A stretch of 64,000 nucleotides of DNA from Eubacterium brachy ATCC 33089 (GTDB lineage Bacteria > Bacillota > Clostridia > Peptostreptococcales > Anaerovoracaceae), in NCBI GenBank assembly GCA_000488855.1, contig KI535284.1:1-64000 (forward strand), written 5' to 3'. How positions within the stretch are numbered: position 1 is the stretch's first letter; each line of letters starts with the position of its first letter. The notes under the pieces are model-generated. The model saw nothing but the letters and a program-made list of their open reading frames with translations, was not told the origin of the DNA and did not search any database. Below are positions 1 through 9,033 of the stretch, piece by piece. The position numbers and the translations under genes were made by a program.

Positions 1-720
1 TTCTATGACGATGTGGATGGAGATGCGTATATCAAAGGCTGGAAGAAATGGTCTGATGGAACAGAGTCGTATTGTTACGGAGATGGAATATTTGCAACAG
101 GACGTCAAATCATAGATGGTAAAGAGTATATATTTGATGAAAACGGAATTAAACAGAATTCCGATGATCCACATAAGAATTTACACAGGATAGATGGCAG
201 AACTTCCGTGACGTGGAATCAATTGGCGGAGCTTTACAAAAACAAGGCAAAGAGAAATGAATTGCCAAAATACTATCTAAGTACCGATGCACCTACTCTG
301 GAAGCATTTTGTAAGATGTACATACAGGAAGCAAAAGCTGAGAATATCAGAGCTGAAGTAGCCTTCGTACAGGCTATGAAAGAAACGGGTTGGCTCAGAT
401 ATGGTGGAGATGTGAGAATTGAACAGAACAATTTTGCAGGTATCGGCGCAGTAGGTGGAGGAGCCAAAGGACATACATTTGCAACTGTAAGAGAGGGCAT
501 AAGAGGTCAAATTCAACATTTGAAGGCTTATGCGAATAAGGAGCCGATGAACAATAGCATAGTTGATCCCAGGTTCAAATATGTTGAAAGGGGAAGTGCA
601 AAATATATAGAATGGCTCGGGATATATGAAAATCCAAGGAAAAAAGGCTGGGCTGCCTCTAAAAACTACGGCTTTGATATAGTAAAAATGATAAAATCGT
701 ATTTTGGTTTAAATATTTGA
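1..720 (+). CDS. Secreted glucosaminidase, 3' part of gene
   Basis: The reading frame is open from the first base, so the gene begins upstream and only the C-terminal 239 residues are present. The first ~45 residues (GWKKWSDGTESYCYGDG, then a YIFDENG unit) look like the aromatic/Gly choline-binding or cell-wall-binding repeats of secreted Gram-positive wall enzymes. Residues ~90-235 match the GH73 glucosaminidase fold: a Glu-containing FVQAMKETGWLRYGG segment, the NNFAGIGA motif and a C-terminal region that places substrate. It probably cleaves peptidoglycan N-acetylglucosaminyl bonds at the cell surface during growth or separation. Signal peptide and any further repeats lie outside the window. 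Family assignment is firm; the exact physiological role is not. Confidence 0.85.
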   Translation, partial: FYDDVDGDAYIKGWKKWSDGTESYCYGDGIFATGRQIIDGKEYIFDENGIKQNSDDPHKNLHRIDGRTSVTWNQLAELYKNKAKRNELPKYYLSTDAPTLEAFCKMYIQEAKAENIRAEVAFVQAMKETGWLRYGGDVRIEQNNFAGIGAVGGGAKGHTFATVREGIRGQIQHLKAYANKEPMNNSIVDPRFKYVERGSAKYIEWLGIYENPRKKGWAASKNYGFDIVKMIKSYFGLNI

Positions 721-760
721 TTTGCTTAAAATTCTTCAATTGGAGAAAAATATTTTGGTT

Positions 761-811
761 AAAAATTCTCTTGAGTTTGAGGTATTAGAGCCTTGAGCGG
801 AGAGAATTTTT
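761..811 (+). terminator. Candidate terminator after glucosaminidase
   Basis: An 11-bp perfect inverted repeat (AAAAATTCTCT at 761-771, AGAGAATTTTT at 801-811) encloses 29 bases. The descending arm supplies a T run. The large loop makes it a moderate candidate only. Confidence 0.4.
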
Positions 812-850
812 CCATAATTACGTAAAAAGCCATAAAAACTGCTTAAACTA

Positions 851-879
851 TTGATTTTATAAGGAATTTTTAATATAAT
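851..879 (+). promoter_or_regulatory. Sigma-A-type promoter for secDF
   Basis: TTGATT at 851-856, a 17-base spacer and a perfect TATAAT at 874-879. It lies ~90 bases before the secDF start and after the candidate terminator of the preceding gene. Confidence 0.65.
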
Positions 880-968
880 ATAGTGATGTAAACCAGTACG
901 GATTATACTGAAAATAAATATAAGAAATGTTTTAGATATGGCGGTTTTATAAAAAGAAAGGAGAGTAT

Positions 969-3251
969 TTGCATATTTATTATGCATACGAGAACGAAAT
1001 GAGAGACGGTGCTAAAAAAATTATTGCGATATTGCTAATTGTCTTGATAGTATTCGGATGGTACATCATGGTATTCGGCTTGGGGAAAAAAGTGAAGCCT
1101 ATCAAAGATAAGATTCAATTAGGCCTTGATATTAAAGGAGGAGTCTATGTGGTAATGGAAGCCAAGACGAATCTTAAAGGTGAAGAACTCAGAAAGCTCA
1201 TGAATCAGACAAAAGAAGTAATCAATAAGAGAGTTGACAGCATGGGGATAAGTAATGCTGATGTCAGAGTTGAGGGGACCAAGAGAATAAGAGTGGAATT
1301 GCCGGGAGCTAAAAATGCAGATGAAGCTATAAAGCAAATAGGTAAAACAGCTCAATTGAGATTTGTGTTGGCTGATGGCAGCACAGTTTTAGACGGAAGT
1401 GCTGTTAAAAATGCCACTACGGGTCAGGCACAAAAAGGCGGATATGCCGTAAATTTGGAATTCAATGTAAAAGGAGCAAAAGCCTTTGAAGAAGGAACAA
1501 AAAAAGCGGTTTCAGGTTCAGTTGTAGCTAGAGATGATATTAAAAAGGCAGGAATATCAAACAAGAGCATAATAATTCTCTTAGATAACAGAATCATTTC
1601 AAGTCCGGTCGTAAATGAGGTAATAAGTGGAGGCAAGTGTGAAATTACAGGTAATTTCAATAAAAAAAGCGCAACACAGCTGGCGGCATTGATTCGAGGA
1701 GGAGCTTTGCCGGCACCGTTGGAAGAAGTGACATCTTCTGTACAAAGTGCAAAGATAGGGTTGAATGCATTTGAGCAAAGCGTCAAAGCGGGGCTTATAG
1801 GTATAGTGATAATATTCTTAATAATGTTGTTTGGATATAGGATAATGGGTATCGCTGCAAATATAGCTCTACTCTTGTATGTAATGATAATAATTGCAGT
1901 TATGGCGATTATGGGAAGTGTTCTGACATTGCCGGGAATCGCAGGTATCATTTTATCCATAGGTATGGCAGTAGATGCTAATGTGATTATTTTCTCAAGA
2001 ATAAAAGAAGAAATCGCAAGAGGAAAAACGCCTAGAGTAGCTGTACAAGCTGGATTTAAAAGAGCTAAGAGTACAGTTATAGATTCTCAGGTTACGACTC
2101 TAATCGCAGCAATAATATTGTATCAAATCGGTACTAGTGCGGTAAAAGGCTTTGCATGGACGTTGTTAATCGGTATTGTGGCGAGTCTGTTTACAGCAGT
2201 TGTAATAACGCAACTATATCTGAGCGTCTTTGCAAATTCAAAGATATTTTCTAAAAAATCTTTCTATGGGGTGAAAGAAAACGGAGAGTCTACATTTAAA
2301 CTTAAGAAACAGTTTAAATTTGTTAAACATAGAAAAGTATTCTACGTAATTTCTGCAGCTGTGATAATTGTGGGATTAGGATTCGGTTTAATCAAAGGTA
2401 TGAACTATGGCATAGACTTTACCGGAGGTACTATGATCCAAGTTGATATGGGTAAAAAAGTAGAATCTTCCAAAGTTGAAAAAGTTTTAAAAGAGCATAA
2501 GATAAAAGGTGAAGTAATATATAGCGGGAAAAATCAGAAAGAAGTTATTATTAGAACCGTTACAGCTCTAAACAATGAAAAGAGAAACAGTTTGATATCG
2601 AGTCTGAAAGAAAAATTCAATCTGAGTGACAACAGCATTTTAGGTCAAGAACTGTTTGGACCTACTGTAGGTAAGGAATTGCAAGGAAATGCAATAAAGG
2701 CGGTCTTATTAGCTGCACTCGGTATGTTGATTTACATAAGGTGGAGATTTAAAGAATGGAAATTCGGTTCTTCTGCGTTGATGGGAGTTTTACATGATGT
2801 GCTCATTCTACTTTCATTCTATGCTATATTTAGAATTGCTGTCAACAATCCGTTTATAGCCGGTGTATTGACCGTAGTAGGTTACTCGATAAACGATACG
2901 ATCGTAATATTTGATAGAATCAGAGAAAACAATCATCAGATGCATGGAACTCAAGAGGAGATAATAGACACATCAATTAATCAGACGTTATCGAGGTCTA
3001 TAATGACAACAGTTACTACCTTGGTGGTCATGATACCTATGTATGTGATGACAACATCAGCTCTCAGAGAGTTTGTTTTACCTCTCATGGTCGGTATAGG
3101 TGTGGGATGTTTATCTTCGATATTTATTTGCAGCCAACTTTACTATGAATTCAACAATAGAAAATCCAAATCAAAATATCAGAAATTGACAGAAAAGAAA
3201 AAGAAAAGAAATAAATATGTAAAAAAAGAAAAAGATAAAGCACAAGTGTGA
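969..3251 (+). CDS. secDF: Protein translocase subunit SecDF (fused)
   Basis: Fused SecD-SecF membrane component of the Sec translocon, which uses the proton gradient to help pull exported proteins across the membrane. The SecD half (residues ~1-425) has an N-terminal membrane helix, the LGLDIKGG motif, a large extracytoplasmic domain and a helix bundle with the AVDANVIIFSRIKEE signature. The SecF half (from ~450) has MNYGIDFTGGT and GYSINDTIVIFDRIREN. The C-terminus is very Lys-rich. The TTG at 969 is chosen because AAAGGAG sits 5 bases upstream; the ATG at 999 has no SD. The fused form is common in Firmicutes. 760 residues is a normal length. Confidence 0.93.
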   Translation: MHIYYAYENEMRDGAKKIIAILLIVLIVFGWYIMVFGLGKKVKPIKDKIQLGLDIKGGVYVVMEAKTNLKGEELRKLMNQTKEVINKRVDSMGISNADVRVEGTKRIRVELPGAKNADEAIKQIGKTAQLRFVLADGSTVLDGSAVKNATTGQAQKGGYAVNLEFNVKGAKAFEEGTKKAVSGSVVARDDIKKAGISNKSIIILLDNRIISSPVVNEVISGGKCEITGNFNKKSATQLAALIRGGALPAPLEEVTSSVQSAKIGLNAFEQSVKAGLIGIVIIFLIMLFGYRIMGIAANIALLLYVMIIIAVMAIMGSVLTLPGIAGIILSIGMAVDANVIIFSRIKEEIARGKTPRVAVQAGFKRAKSTVIDSQVTTLIAAIILYQIGTSAVKGFAWTLLIGIVASLFTAVVITQLYLSVFANSKIFSKKSFYGVKENGESTFKLKKQFKFVKHRKVFYVISAAVIIVGLGFGLIKGMNYGIDFTGGTMIQVDMGKKVESSKVEKVLKEHKIKGEVIYSGKNQKEVIIRTVTALNNEKRNSLISSLKEKFNLSDNSILGQELFGPTVGKELQGNAIKAVLLAALGMLIYIRWRFKEWKFGSSALMGVLHDVLILLSFYAIFRIAVNNPFIAGVLTVVGYSINDTIVIFDRIRENNHQMHGTQEEIIDTSINQTLSRSIMTTVTTLVVMIPMYVMTTSALREFVLPLMVGIGVGCLSSIFICSQLYYEFNNRKSKSKYQKLTEKKKKRNKYVKKEKDKAQV

Positions 3252-3277
3252 GTGTGAAAACCGTATTGAACGTGTTG

Positions 3278-3389
3278 CTTGTGTGGATGTATTCCACACA
3301 AGTGGTGCGTCATATGCGGATAAAATGCATTTTCAATTGCATTACACGGTGTAATGAATATGTGAAAATGTAAATGCAAATGCATTTAC
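3278..3389. repeat. Cluster of four short palindromes
   Basis: Four inverted repeats follow one another between secDF and the ppGpp synthetase gene: CTTGTGTGGA/TCCACACAAG (3278-3302, 5-base loop), AATGCA/TGCATT (3324-3343), CATTACAC/GTGTAATG (3340-3356, almost no loop) and GTAAATGC/GCATTTAC (3370-3389). None is followed by a U run, so they are not typical terminators. A processing site, operator array or cruciform-forming spacer would all fit. Confidence 0.6.
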
Positions 3390-3433
3390 TTGCAAATTTG
3401 TAGAAAAAATAGATGTTTAATTTCAGATGATTT

Positions 3434-3463
3434 TTGACATAAAGGTCTCATAACATCGATATA
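3434..3463 (+). promoter_or_regulatory. Candidate promoter for ppGpp synthetase gene
   Basis: TTGACA at 3434-3439 and GATATA at 3458-3463 with 18 bases between. A transcript starting here (~3470) would begin after the ATG at 3465, which supports the downstream start at 3501. Confidence 0.45.
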
Positions 3464-3500
3464 AATGGCGATGGTGCGTTTAACTGGAGTGGATTTATTT

Positions 3501-5693
3501 ATGGAAGGCAAATGTGAATTTTTGGATAATATGTTGAAATACAATCCAAAATACGACGTGAAAAATTTGGAGCGAGCGTATGATATAGCTGAAAAAATGC
3601 ATAGCGGACAAATGAGAAAATCGGGAGAACCATATTTGATTCATCCTATTGCTGTTGTGCATATTTTGGCAGAATTAGGAATGGACGAAGACACTCTGAT
3701 CGCAGGACTTCTCCACGATGTGGTAGAAGATACTGAATACACAAAAGAAGAACTCATTGCGGAGTTTGGAAAGGAAGTTGCCCTGTTAGTTGACGGAGTG
3801 ACTAAAATAGGATCGTTGACTTTTGAAAACAAGGAGGCAAGACAGGCGGAAACATTGAGAAAAATGTTTTTAGCAATGTCAAAGGATATCAGAGTTTTGA
3901 TTATCAAATTAGCAGACAGATTGCACAATTTGAGAACTATAAACTATATGACACCCAGCAAAATTAAGGAAAAGTGCAGGGAAACGTTGGATATATACGC
4001 TCCTCTAGCTAGTCGTCTAGGTATATTTTCCATGAAGTTTGAACTGGAAAACATATGTCTGAAATACCTATGGCCTGAAGAATATGATGATTTGGTTAAA
4101 AAAGTTGAAATAAAAAAGGCAGAAATGGAAGATGACCTAAAAGGCATCATAGATGAAATAAAAGGGAAAATGGAAGAAGCTCAAATAGAGTCTGAAGTTT
4201 ACGGCAGAACTAAGCATCTATACAGCATTTTCAGAAAAATGAAATATCAAAATAAACAGATAGATGAGATTTTTGATTTGATGGCTGTCAGAGTTATTGT
4301 TGATTCTGTAAAGGATTGTTATTCAGTGCTGGGAATAGTGCATTCAATTTGGACTCCGGTTCCGGGCAGATTCAAAGATTTTATAGCGGCACCTAAGAGC
4401 AATATGTATCAGTCTATACATACGACGGTAATCGGAGATAACGGTGCTCCGTTTGAAATTCAAATCAGAACGAAAGAGATGCATCAAATAGCCGAATATG
4501 GTATTGCCGCACACTGGAAGTATAAAGAGGGAATAAGCCAGGATGATGAAGAGAAAAAATTAGCATGGTTGAGACAATCTTTGGAATGGCAAAAAGACAT
4601 GGATAATCCGAAGGAATTTTTAGAAGAACTGAAGATGGATCTGTTTGAAAACCAGGTATTTGTGCTTACACCAAAGGGAACTGTAATGGAACTACCGGCA
4701 GGGGCTACGCCTCTTGATTTCGCTTTTAAAGTTCACTCGGAAGTGGGTGCAAAATGCGTGGGAGCAAAAGTTAACGGCAAGATGGTCACTATAGATCATC
4801 CGTTGGAGAATGGAAACATAGTCGAAATAATAACTTCCGCAAATTCGTCAGGTCCTTCCATAGACTGGCTGAAAATCGTTAAAAGCCCAACTGCCAGAAC
4901 AAAGATAAGGCAATGGTTAAAAAAGGAAAATAAGGATGAAGGAATTGATAAGGGCAAGGTTCTTTTAGATAAGTATATAAGGAAAAAGAGCTTGGACCCT
5001 AAGGAAGTGATGAAAAATTCCAATATTGCAAAACTGACGAAAGAACTCGGTCTGAGAGACAGCGATGAGCTGTATATGCAGCTTTCAGGAGGGGGGAATA
5101 TCGTCGCCAACGTGTTTGGAAAGCTTCTTGAAATTCATAAGGAAGAGCTGGAGAAACATAGCAAAAGAGATGAGAAACTGGAAGATAACGTCATTGCCGA
5201 AATAAATGAGAAAAAGGTTCCTAAGAACAGAAGCAACAGGAGCAATAAAAGTAACGGTATCACTGTCAAAGGTGTGGAAGGTCTGGCAATTAAAATTTCC
5301 AGATGCTGTAATCCGGTTCCGGGAGATGAAATTATCGGATATATCACCAAGGGTAGAGGGATAACTGTGCATAGAAAGGATTGTCCCAATATGATTAGTA
5401 TGCCCGATGATGAGAAACAGAGATTTATCGAAGTTCAATGGGAACACAGTGAAAATGAAACATATGAGATAGGCATAACAATATTGTCGGAAGATAGAAA
5501 AGGATTGATTTTAGATGTTTCAAAGTTGTTTGAAAATAAGGACACCAATATCACGGGACTCAATGTGAAAACCGATCACGAAGGAAATGCAAGATTGGAT
5601 TTGAAATTGGAACTCACCAATGTAGAACACATGAGTAAAATAATAAACTCCATCAAGAGCATACAAGGAGTTTATAAGGTTTATAGAAGCTGA
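3501..5693 (+). CDS. relA: Bifunctional (p)ppGpp synthetase/hydrolase (RelA/SpoT family)
   Basis: Makes and degrades the stringent-response alarmone (p)ppGpp from GTP/GDP and ATP. The order of domains is the full long-RSH layout: N-terminal HD hydrolase (GLLHDVVEDT near residue 72), synthetase domain (YGRTKHLYSIFRKM, then EIQIRT), TGS (LPAGATPLDFAFKVHSEVG), a zinc-finger/RIS-like region (ISRCCNPVPGDEIIGYITKG) and a C-terminal ACT domain. The HD signature is intact, so hydrolysis is expected as well as synthesis. Start ATG 3501 is chosen over ATG 3465 because a GGAGTGG lies upstream and the product then starts like relatives, a short stretch before KYNPKYDVKNLERAY. It leads the group of genes that continues through the MBL hydrolase and hemZ. 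Confidence 0.93.
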   Translation: MEGKCEFLDNMLKYNPKYDVKNLERAYDIAEKMHSGQMRKSGEPYLIHPIAVVHILAELGMDEDTLIAGLLHDVVEDTEYTKEELIAEFGKEVALLVDGVTKIGSLTFENKEARQAETLRKMFLAMSKDIRVLIIKLADRLHNLRTINYMTPSKIKEKCRETLDIYAPLASRLGIFSMKFELENICLKYLWPEEYDDLVKKVEIKKAEMEDDLKGIIDEIKGKMEEAQIESEVYGRTKHLYSIFRKMKYQNKQIDEIFDLMAVRVIVDSVKDCYSVLGIVHSIWTPVPGRFKDFIAAPKSNMYQSIHTTVIGDNGAPFEIQIRTKEMHQIAEYGIAAHWKYKEGISQDDEEKKLAWLRQSLEWQKDMDNPKEFLEELKMDLFENQVFVLTPKGTVMELPAGATPLDFAFKVHSEVGAKCVGAKVNGKMVTIDHPLENGNIVEIITSANSSGPSIDWLKIVKSPTARTKIRQWLKKENKDEGIDKGKVLLDKYIRKKSLDPKEVMKNSNIAKLTKELGLRDSDELYMQLSGGGNIVANVFGKLLEIHKEELEKHSKRDEKLEDNVIAEINEKKVPKNRSNRSNKSNGITVKGVEGLAIKISRCCNPVPGDEIIGYITKGRGITVHRKDCPNMISMPDDEKQRFIEVQWEHSENETYEIGITILSEDRKGLILDVSKLFENKDTNITGLNVKTDHEGNARLDLKLELTNVEHMSKIINSIKSIQGVYKVYRS

Positions 5694-5728
5694 AAAAATG
5701 ATAAAACAGGAAGGAATAGAAAAGATTT

Positions 5729-6340
5729 ATGTATATAAAAAATTTTCCATCAGGACCGTTGCAAGCTAATTCATACTTGGTTTGGGATGATACCAAGGAA
5801 GGGTTTATGGTTGATTTAGGAGGATTTAACGAAAAAATAGTGACCTGGATCGAGAGAGAAGGGATAAAATTGAAATATATAATTCTAACTCATGGTCATT
5901 GTGATCATATCGGTGGGGTGAATTGGATGAAAAGCTTGACGGGAGCCAAGGTGGTAGCGGCGGCTGATGAACTGGAAATGCTTGAGGACAGCAGAATCAA
6001 TATGTCATCGGCTTTTGGAGATGATATTACCATAACTCCGGATGTACTGGTAGGAGAAGAAGATAACTTAAAAGTAGGTAAGATGACTTTAGAATTTATT
6101 TTAACGCCGGGACACAGCAAGGGAGGAATGTGCATAAAGGTTGGGAAAGCACTTTTCAGCGGAGACACTCTTTTCAACTCTTCTGTAGGAAGGACTGACT
6201 TTTATGGAGGCTCTATGGAAACGTTGACGAAGAGTATCAGAGAAAAACTCTTTGTACTCGATGATGATGTGAAAGTTTATCCGGGGCATATGGGAACTAC
6301 CACTATAGGCTATGAAAAGGAGCATAATCCTTTTGTATAA
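5729..6340 (+). CDS. MBL-fold metallohydrolase (glyoxalase II-like)
   Basis: A 203-residue metallo-beta-lactamase-fold hydrolase. The metal site is complete: THGHCDHIGG (HxHxDH), GHSKGGMC, FSGDTLF and a final PGHMGTTTIGYE. It begins directly with the fold, as do short glyoxalase II-like thioesterases of Firmicutes, and lacks the C-terminal substrate domain of true GloB. The substrate is not predictable; thioester hydrolysis is the usual guess for this subgroup. A GGAAGGAA lies upstream, and its 3' end overlaps the SD region of the next gene (hemZ), so the two are likely translationally coupled. Confidence 0.85.
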   Translation: MYIKNFPSGPLQANSYLVWDDTKEGFMVDLGGFNEKIVTWIEREGIKLKYIILTHGHCDHIGGVNWMKSLTGAKVVAAADELEMLEDSRINMSSAFGDDITITPDVLVGEEDNLKVGKMTLEFILTPGHSKGGMCIKVGKALFSGDTLFNSSVGRTDFYGGSMETLTKSIREKLFVLDDDVKVYPGHMGTTTIGYEKEHNPFV

Positions 6341-7751
6341 ATTCTATTTGAAAAATGTGACCAAGGCTCACAGATATGAAGAATTGATAAAACTCTTCCT
6401 CTCACCCGACGATTTTTATATAATACTGGACGAAAAAGATGTGAATTCTTCAAGGTGCTTATCCGTACAAGATGAGATTTTTCAGAGGTTAAGTACGGAA
6501 AAAATTTTCATCAGAGAGTTTGAATTTGAACTTTCATGTGATGCAGATCAACTATGTAGGGAAATTTTTCTCGCCTTACAGGCAGAAACGGGGATGAGAC
6601 CTAAATGGGGTACCATGACGGGAATCAGGCCTGTTAAAATGTATAGAGGAGCGGAAGAAAGAGGTTTATGCGGAGGAGAATATCTGCAAGAGATTTATCT
6701 TTTGAGCGATGAAAAAAGAGAACTGGTACGAGAGATTTATGAGAACCAAGAATTTGCATTTAAAAAAAATGATGCCAAGGAAGTGGCGATTTACATAGGA
6801 ATCCCATTTTGTCCTACGAGATGTCATTATTGCTCTTTCACATCAAATCAAGGCGAGAGCAGAGAGATTGAAAGGTATTTAAATGCACTGATATGCGAAA
6901 TCAAATTTGTATCTGATCAGTGCAAGGAAAAACAGCTTAAGATAGAGAGTTTGTACATAGGTGGCGGAACACCGACTACTTTAAATGAGATACAGATAGA
7001 AAAGTTGTTGAGCACTTTAGACAGTTGCTTTAGTTTAAGATGCATAGATGAAGTGACAGTAGAAGCAGGAAGACCCGATACGATTACAAAGGGAAAATTG
7101 AGAATAATCAAAAGATACGGGGTACGGAGGATAAGTATAAATCCGCAGAGCACCAAGGATGAAACGCTGATTAGAATTGGTAGAAGTCACAATAATAAGC
7201 AGTTGAGAGAAAGTTTCTTGTGGAGCAAGGAAGTGGGAATAAAAGAGATAAATGCAGATGTAATCGCAGGATTGCCTCAGGAGAGTCTGGATGATTTTGC
7301 CAAGACTCTGGATGATGTAATAGAGTATGATCCGACAAATGTGACTGTTCACACGTTGGCATTGAAGCGAACTTCAAGAATTTCTGCGGAAAACAAGAAC
7401 TATAACTATATTGTAGAAGCCGACATAGATGGAATGTTAAAATTGGCACGCAGCAGACTGAAAGCAGCAGGTTACACGCCATATTATCTTTACAGGCAGA
7501 AAAATATGCTTGGATTAGGGGAAAATATAGGCTTTGCTAAAAAAGGAACTGAAGGTTTGTACAACCATAGAATAATGGACGAAAGGCAAACTGTAATCGC
7601 TTTAGGAGCAGGTGGAATTTCAAAATTGTATGTAGAGGATGAAAATCGATTGGAAAGAGTTCCCAACGTTTCAAACTACATAGAATATATAAATAGAGTA
7701 GATGAGATGAAAGAGAGAAAAATTAAAGGAATTTTCTCTGAGTATAGATGA
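6333..7751 (+). CDS. hemZ: Coproporphyrinogen III oxidase-like radical SAM protein HemZ
   Basis: Radical SAM enzyme of the HemN/HemW group, HemZ branch, which in Bacillus is linked to anaerobic coproporphyrinogen oxidation. The GIPFCPTRCHYCSF motif (CxxxCxxC) carries the iron-sulfur cluster, preceded by the ~150-residue N-terminal extension typical of HemZ; SLYIGGGTPTTL follows. No other haem synthesis genes are in the window, so a true haem role is uncertain. TTG 6333 is chosen because AAAAGGAG lies 10 bases upstream, inside the preceding gene, and the product then starts (M)YKFYLKN. ATG 6312 in the same frame has no SD. Confidence 0.85.
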   Translation: MYKFYLKNVTKAHRYEELIKLFLSPDDFYIILDEKDVNSSRCLSVQDEIFQRLSTEKIFIREFEFELSCDADQLCREIFLALQAETGMRPKWGTMTGIRPVKMYRGAEERGLCGGEYLQEIYLLSDEKRELVREIYENQEFAFKKNDAKEVAIYIGIPFCPTRCHYCSFTSNQGESREIERYLNALICEIKFVSDQCKEKQLKIESLYIGGGTPTTLNEIQIEKLLSTLDSCFSLRCIDEVTVEAGRPDTITKGKLRIIKRYGVRRISINPQSTKDETLIRIGRSHNNKQLRESFLWSKEVGIKEINADVIAGLPQESLDDFAKTLDDVIEYDPTNVTVHTLALKRTSRISAENKNYNYIVEADIDGMLKLARSRLKAAGYTPYYLYRQKNMLGLGENIGFAKKGTEGLYNHRIMDERQTVIALGAGGISKLYVEDENRLERVPNVSNYIEYINRVDEMKERKIKGIFSEYR

Positions 7752-7769
7752 TGATTTAAGGAGAAGAAA

Positions 7770-9032
7770 ATGTTGACAAAGGCACCGAAAGGTACCAGGG
7801 ATATGCTTCCTAAAGAGGCGTACAAATGGCACTACATAGAAAGGAAATTTGCAGATTTATGCAGCAGATACAACTTTTTAGAAATGAGAACACCGGTGTT
7901 TGAACACACTTCTCTTTTCGTTAGAGGAGTGGGTAATACCACTGACATAGTTCAAAAGGAAATGTATACGTGGGAGCAGGGCAAGAGGAGCTTGACCCTT
8001 AGACCGGAGGGTACTTCCCCGGTGATGAGAGGAATTATCGAGCATAAACTGTATGCCGAATCACTGCCACAAAAGATATATTACAATGCGTCTTGTTTCA
8101 GATACGAAAAACCCCAATCGGGGAGATTGAGACAGTTTCATCAGTTTGGAGCTGAGGTGTTTGGATCGGATTCAATGATTGCAGACAGTGAAATAATAGC
8201 ATTGGCAAACGACTTGCTGAGAGAACTTCGGATTGAAAACCTGAATTTAGAAATAAATTCAGTAGGATGTTCAGAGTGTAAGCCGAATCATAGGAACGCA
8301 CTAAAGGAATTTTTGAGAGACAGGTACGATGATTTATGCGATACTTGCAAGGACAGGTATGAACGAAATCCGATGAGAATCATGGATTGTAAAAACCCTG
8401 CTTGTCAGGAGATAGTGAAGAATGCTCCTGTGATGATAGATTACTTGTGCGAAGATTGCAGTCATGACTTTGATGATTTAAAAGCAAACTTAGATGCGCT
8501 GAAGATACAATACGAAATAAATCCTAAAATAGTTAGGGGATTGGATTATTATACAAAGACCGCTTTTGAATTTATTACCACCACGATTGGGGCACAGGGA
8601 ACAGTTTGTGGGGGCGGCAGATATAATAATTTAAGTGAAGAGCTGGGAGGTCCGCATATACCTGGTGTTGGATTTGGAATGGGCCAAGAGAGATTGCTTC
8701 TGTTGATGGAAAATTCAGGTATTCAGATCCCTTTGGAAAGGCAACCTAGAGTTTTGGTTGCCTTTACAGGAAGAGAGGAAAGGCTTTATGCTGTTAAGCT
8801 GGTCAAATTTTTAAGGGGACGAGGTATAATAGCAGAAATTGATGGAAATGAGAGAAATTTGAAAGGTCAGTTTAAGCTTGCTGATAGAATAGGTGTAGAA
8901 TACACTTTGGTTATAGGATCTGATGAACTGGCACAGGGTAAAATAACTGTAAAAAATATGAGAAAATCCGAGCAATATCAGATGGATTTTGACAGAGATA
9001 AACTTATAGAGATGTTAGTTAGTGAGGAATAG
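7770..9032 (+). CDS. hisS: Histidine--tRNA ligase
   Basis: Class II aminoacyl-tRNA synthetase charging tRNA-His. The N-terminus KAPKGTRDMLP, motif 2 (CFRYEKPQSGRLRQFHQFG), the HisA signature VRGLDYYTKTAFEF and motif 3 (GVGFGMGQERLLLLM) are all present, followed by the C-terminal anticodon-binding domain (~residues 325-420). Length 420 is standard. It pairs with aspS immediately downstream, the usual Firmicutes order. GGAG is 9 bases before the ATG. No T-box leader is seen. Confidence 0.97.
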   Translation: MLTKAPKGTRDMLPKEAYKWHYIERKFADLCSRYNFLEMRTPVFEHTSLFVRGVGNTTDIVQKEMYTWEQGKRSLTLRPEGTSPVMRGIIEHKLYAESLPQKIYYNASCFRYEKPQSGRLRQFHQFGAEVFGSDSMIADSEIIALANDLLRELRIENLNLEINSVGCSECKPNHRNALKEFLRDRYDDLCDTCKDRYERNPMRIMDCKNPACQEIVKNAPVMIDYLCEDCSHDFDDLKANLDALKIQYEINPKIVRGLDYYTKTAFEFITTTIGAQGTVCGGGRYNNLSEELGGPHIPGVGFGMGQERLLLLMENSGIQIPLERQPRVLVAFTGREERLYAVKLVKFLRGRGIIAEIDGNERNLKGQFKLADRIGVEYTLVIGSDELAQGKITVKNMRKSEQYQMDFDRDKLIEMLVSEE

Positions 9033-9033
9033 T

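Noticed and set aside
3465-3500. Earlier start (ATG 3465) of the ppGpp synthetase gene
   Set aside because: No SD, and the likely promoter -10 ends at 3463, so the transcript would start after it; ATG 3501 has GGAGTGG.
7770-9032. T-box leaders ahead of hisS, aspS or leuS
   Set aside because: The gaps before these genes are 0-20 bases, leaving no room for a T-box.
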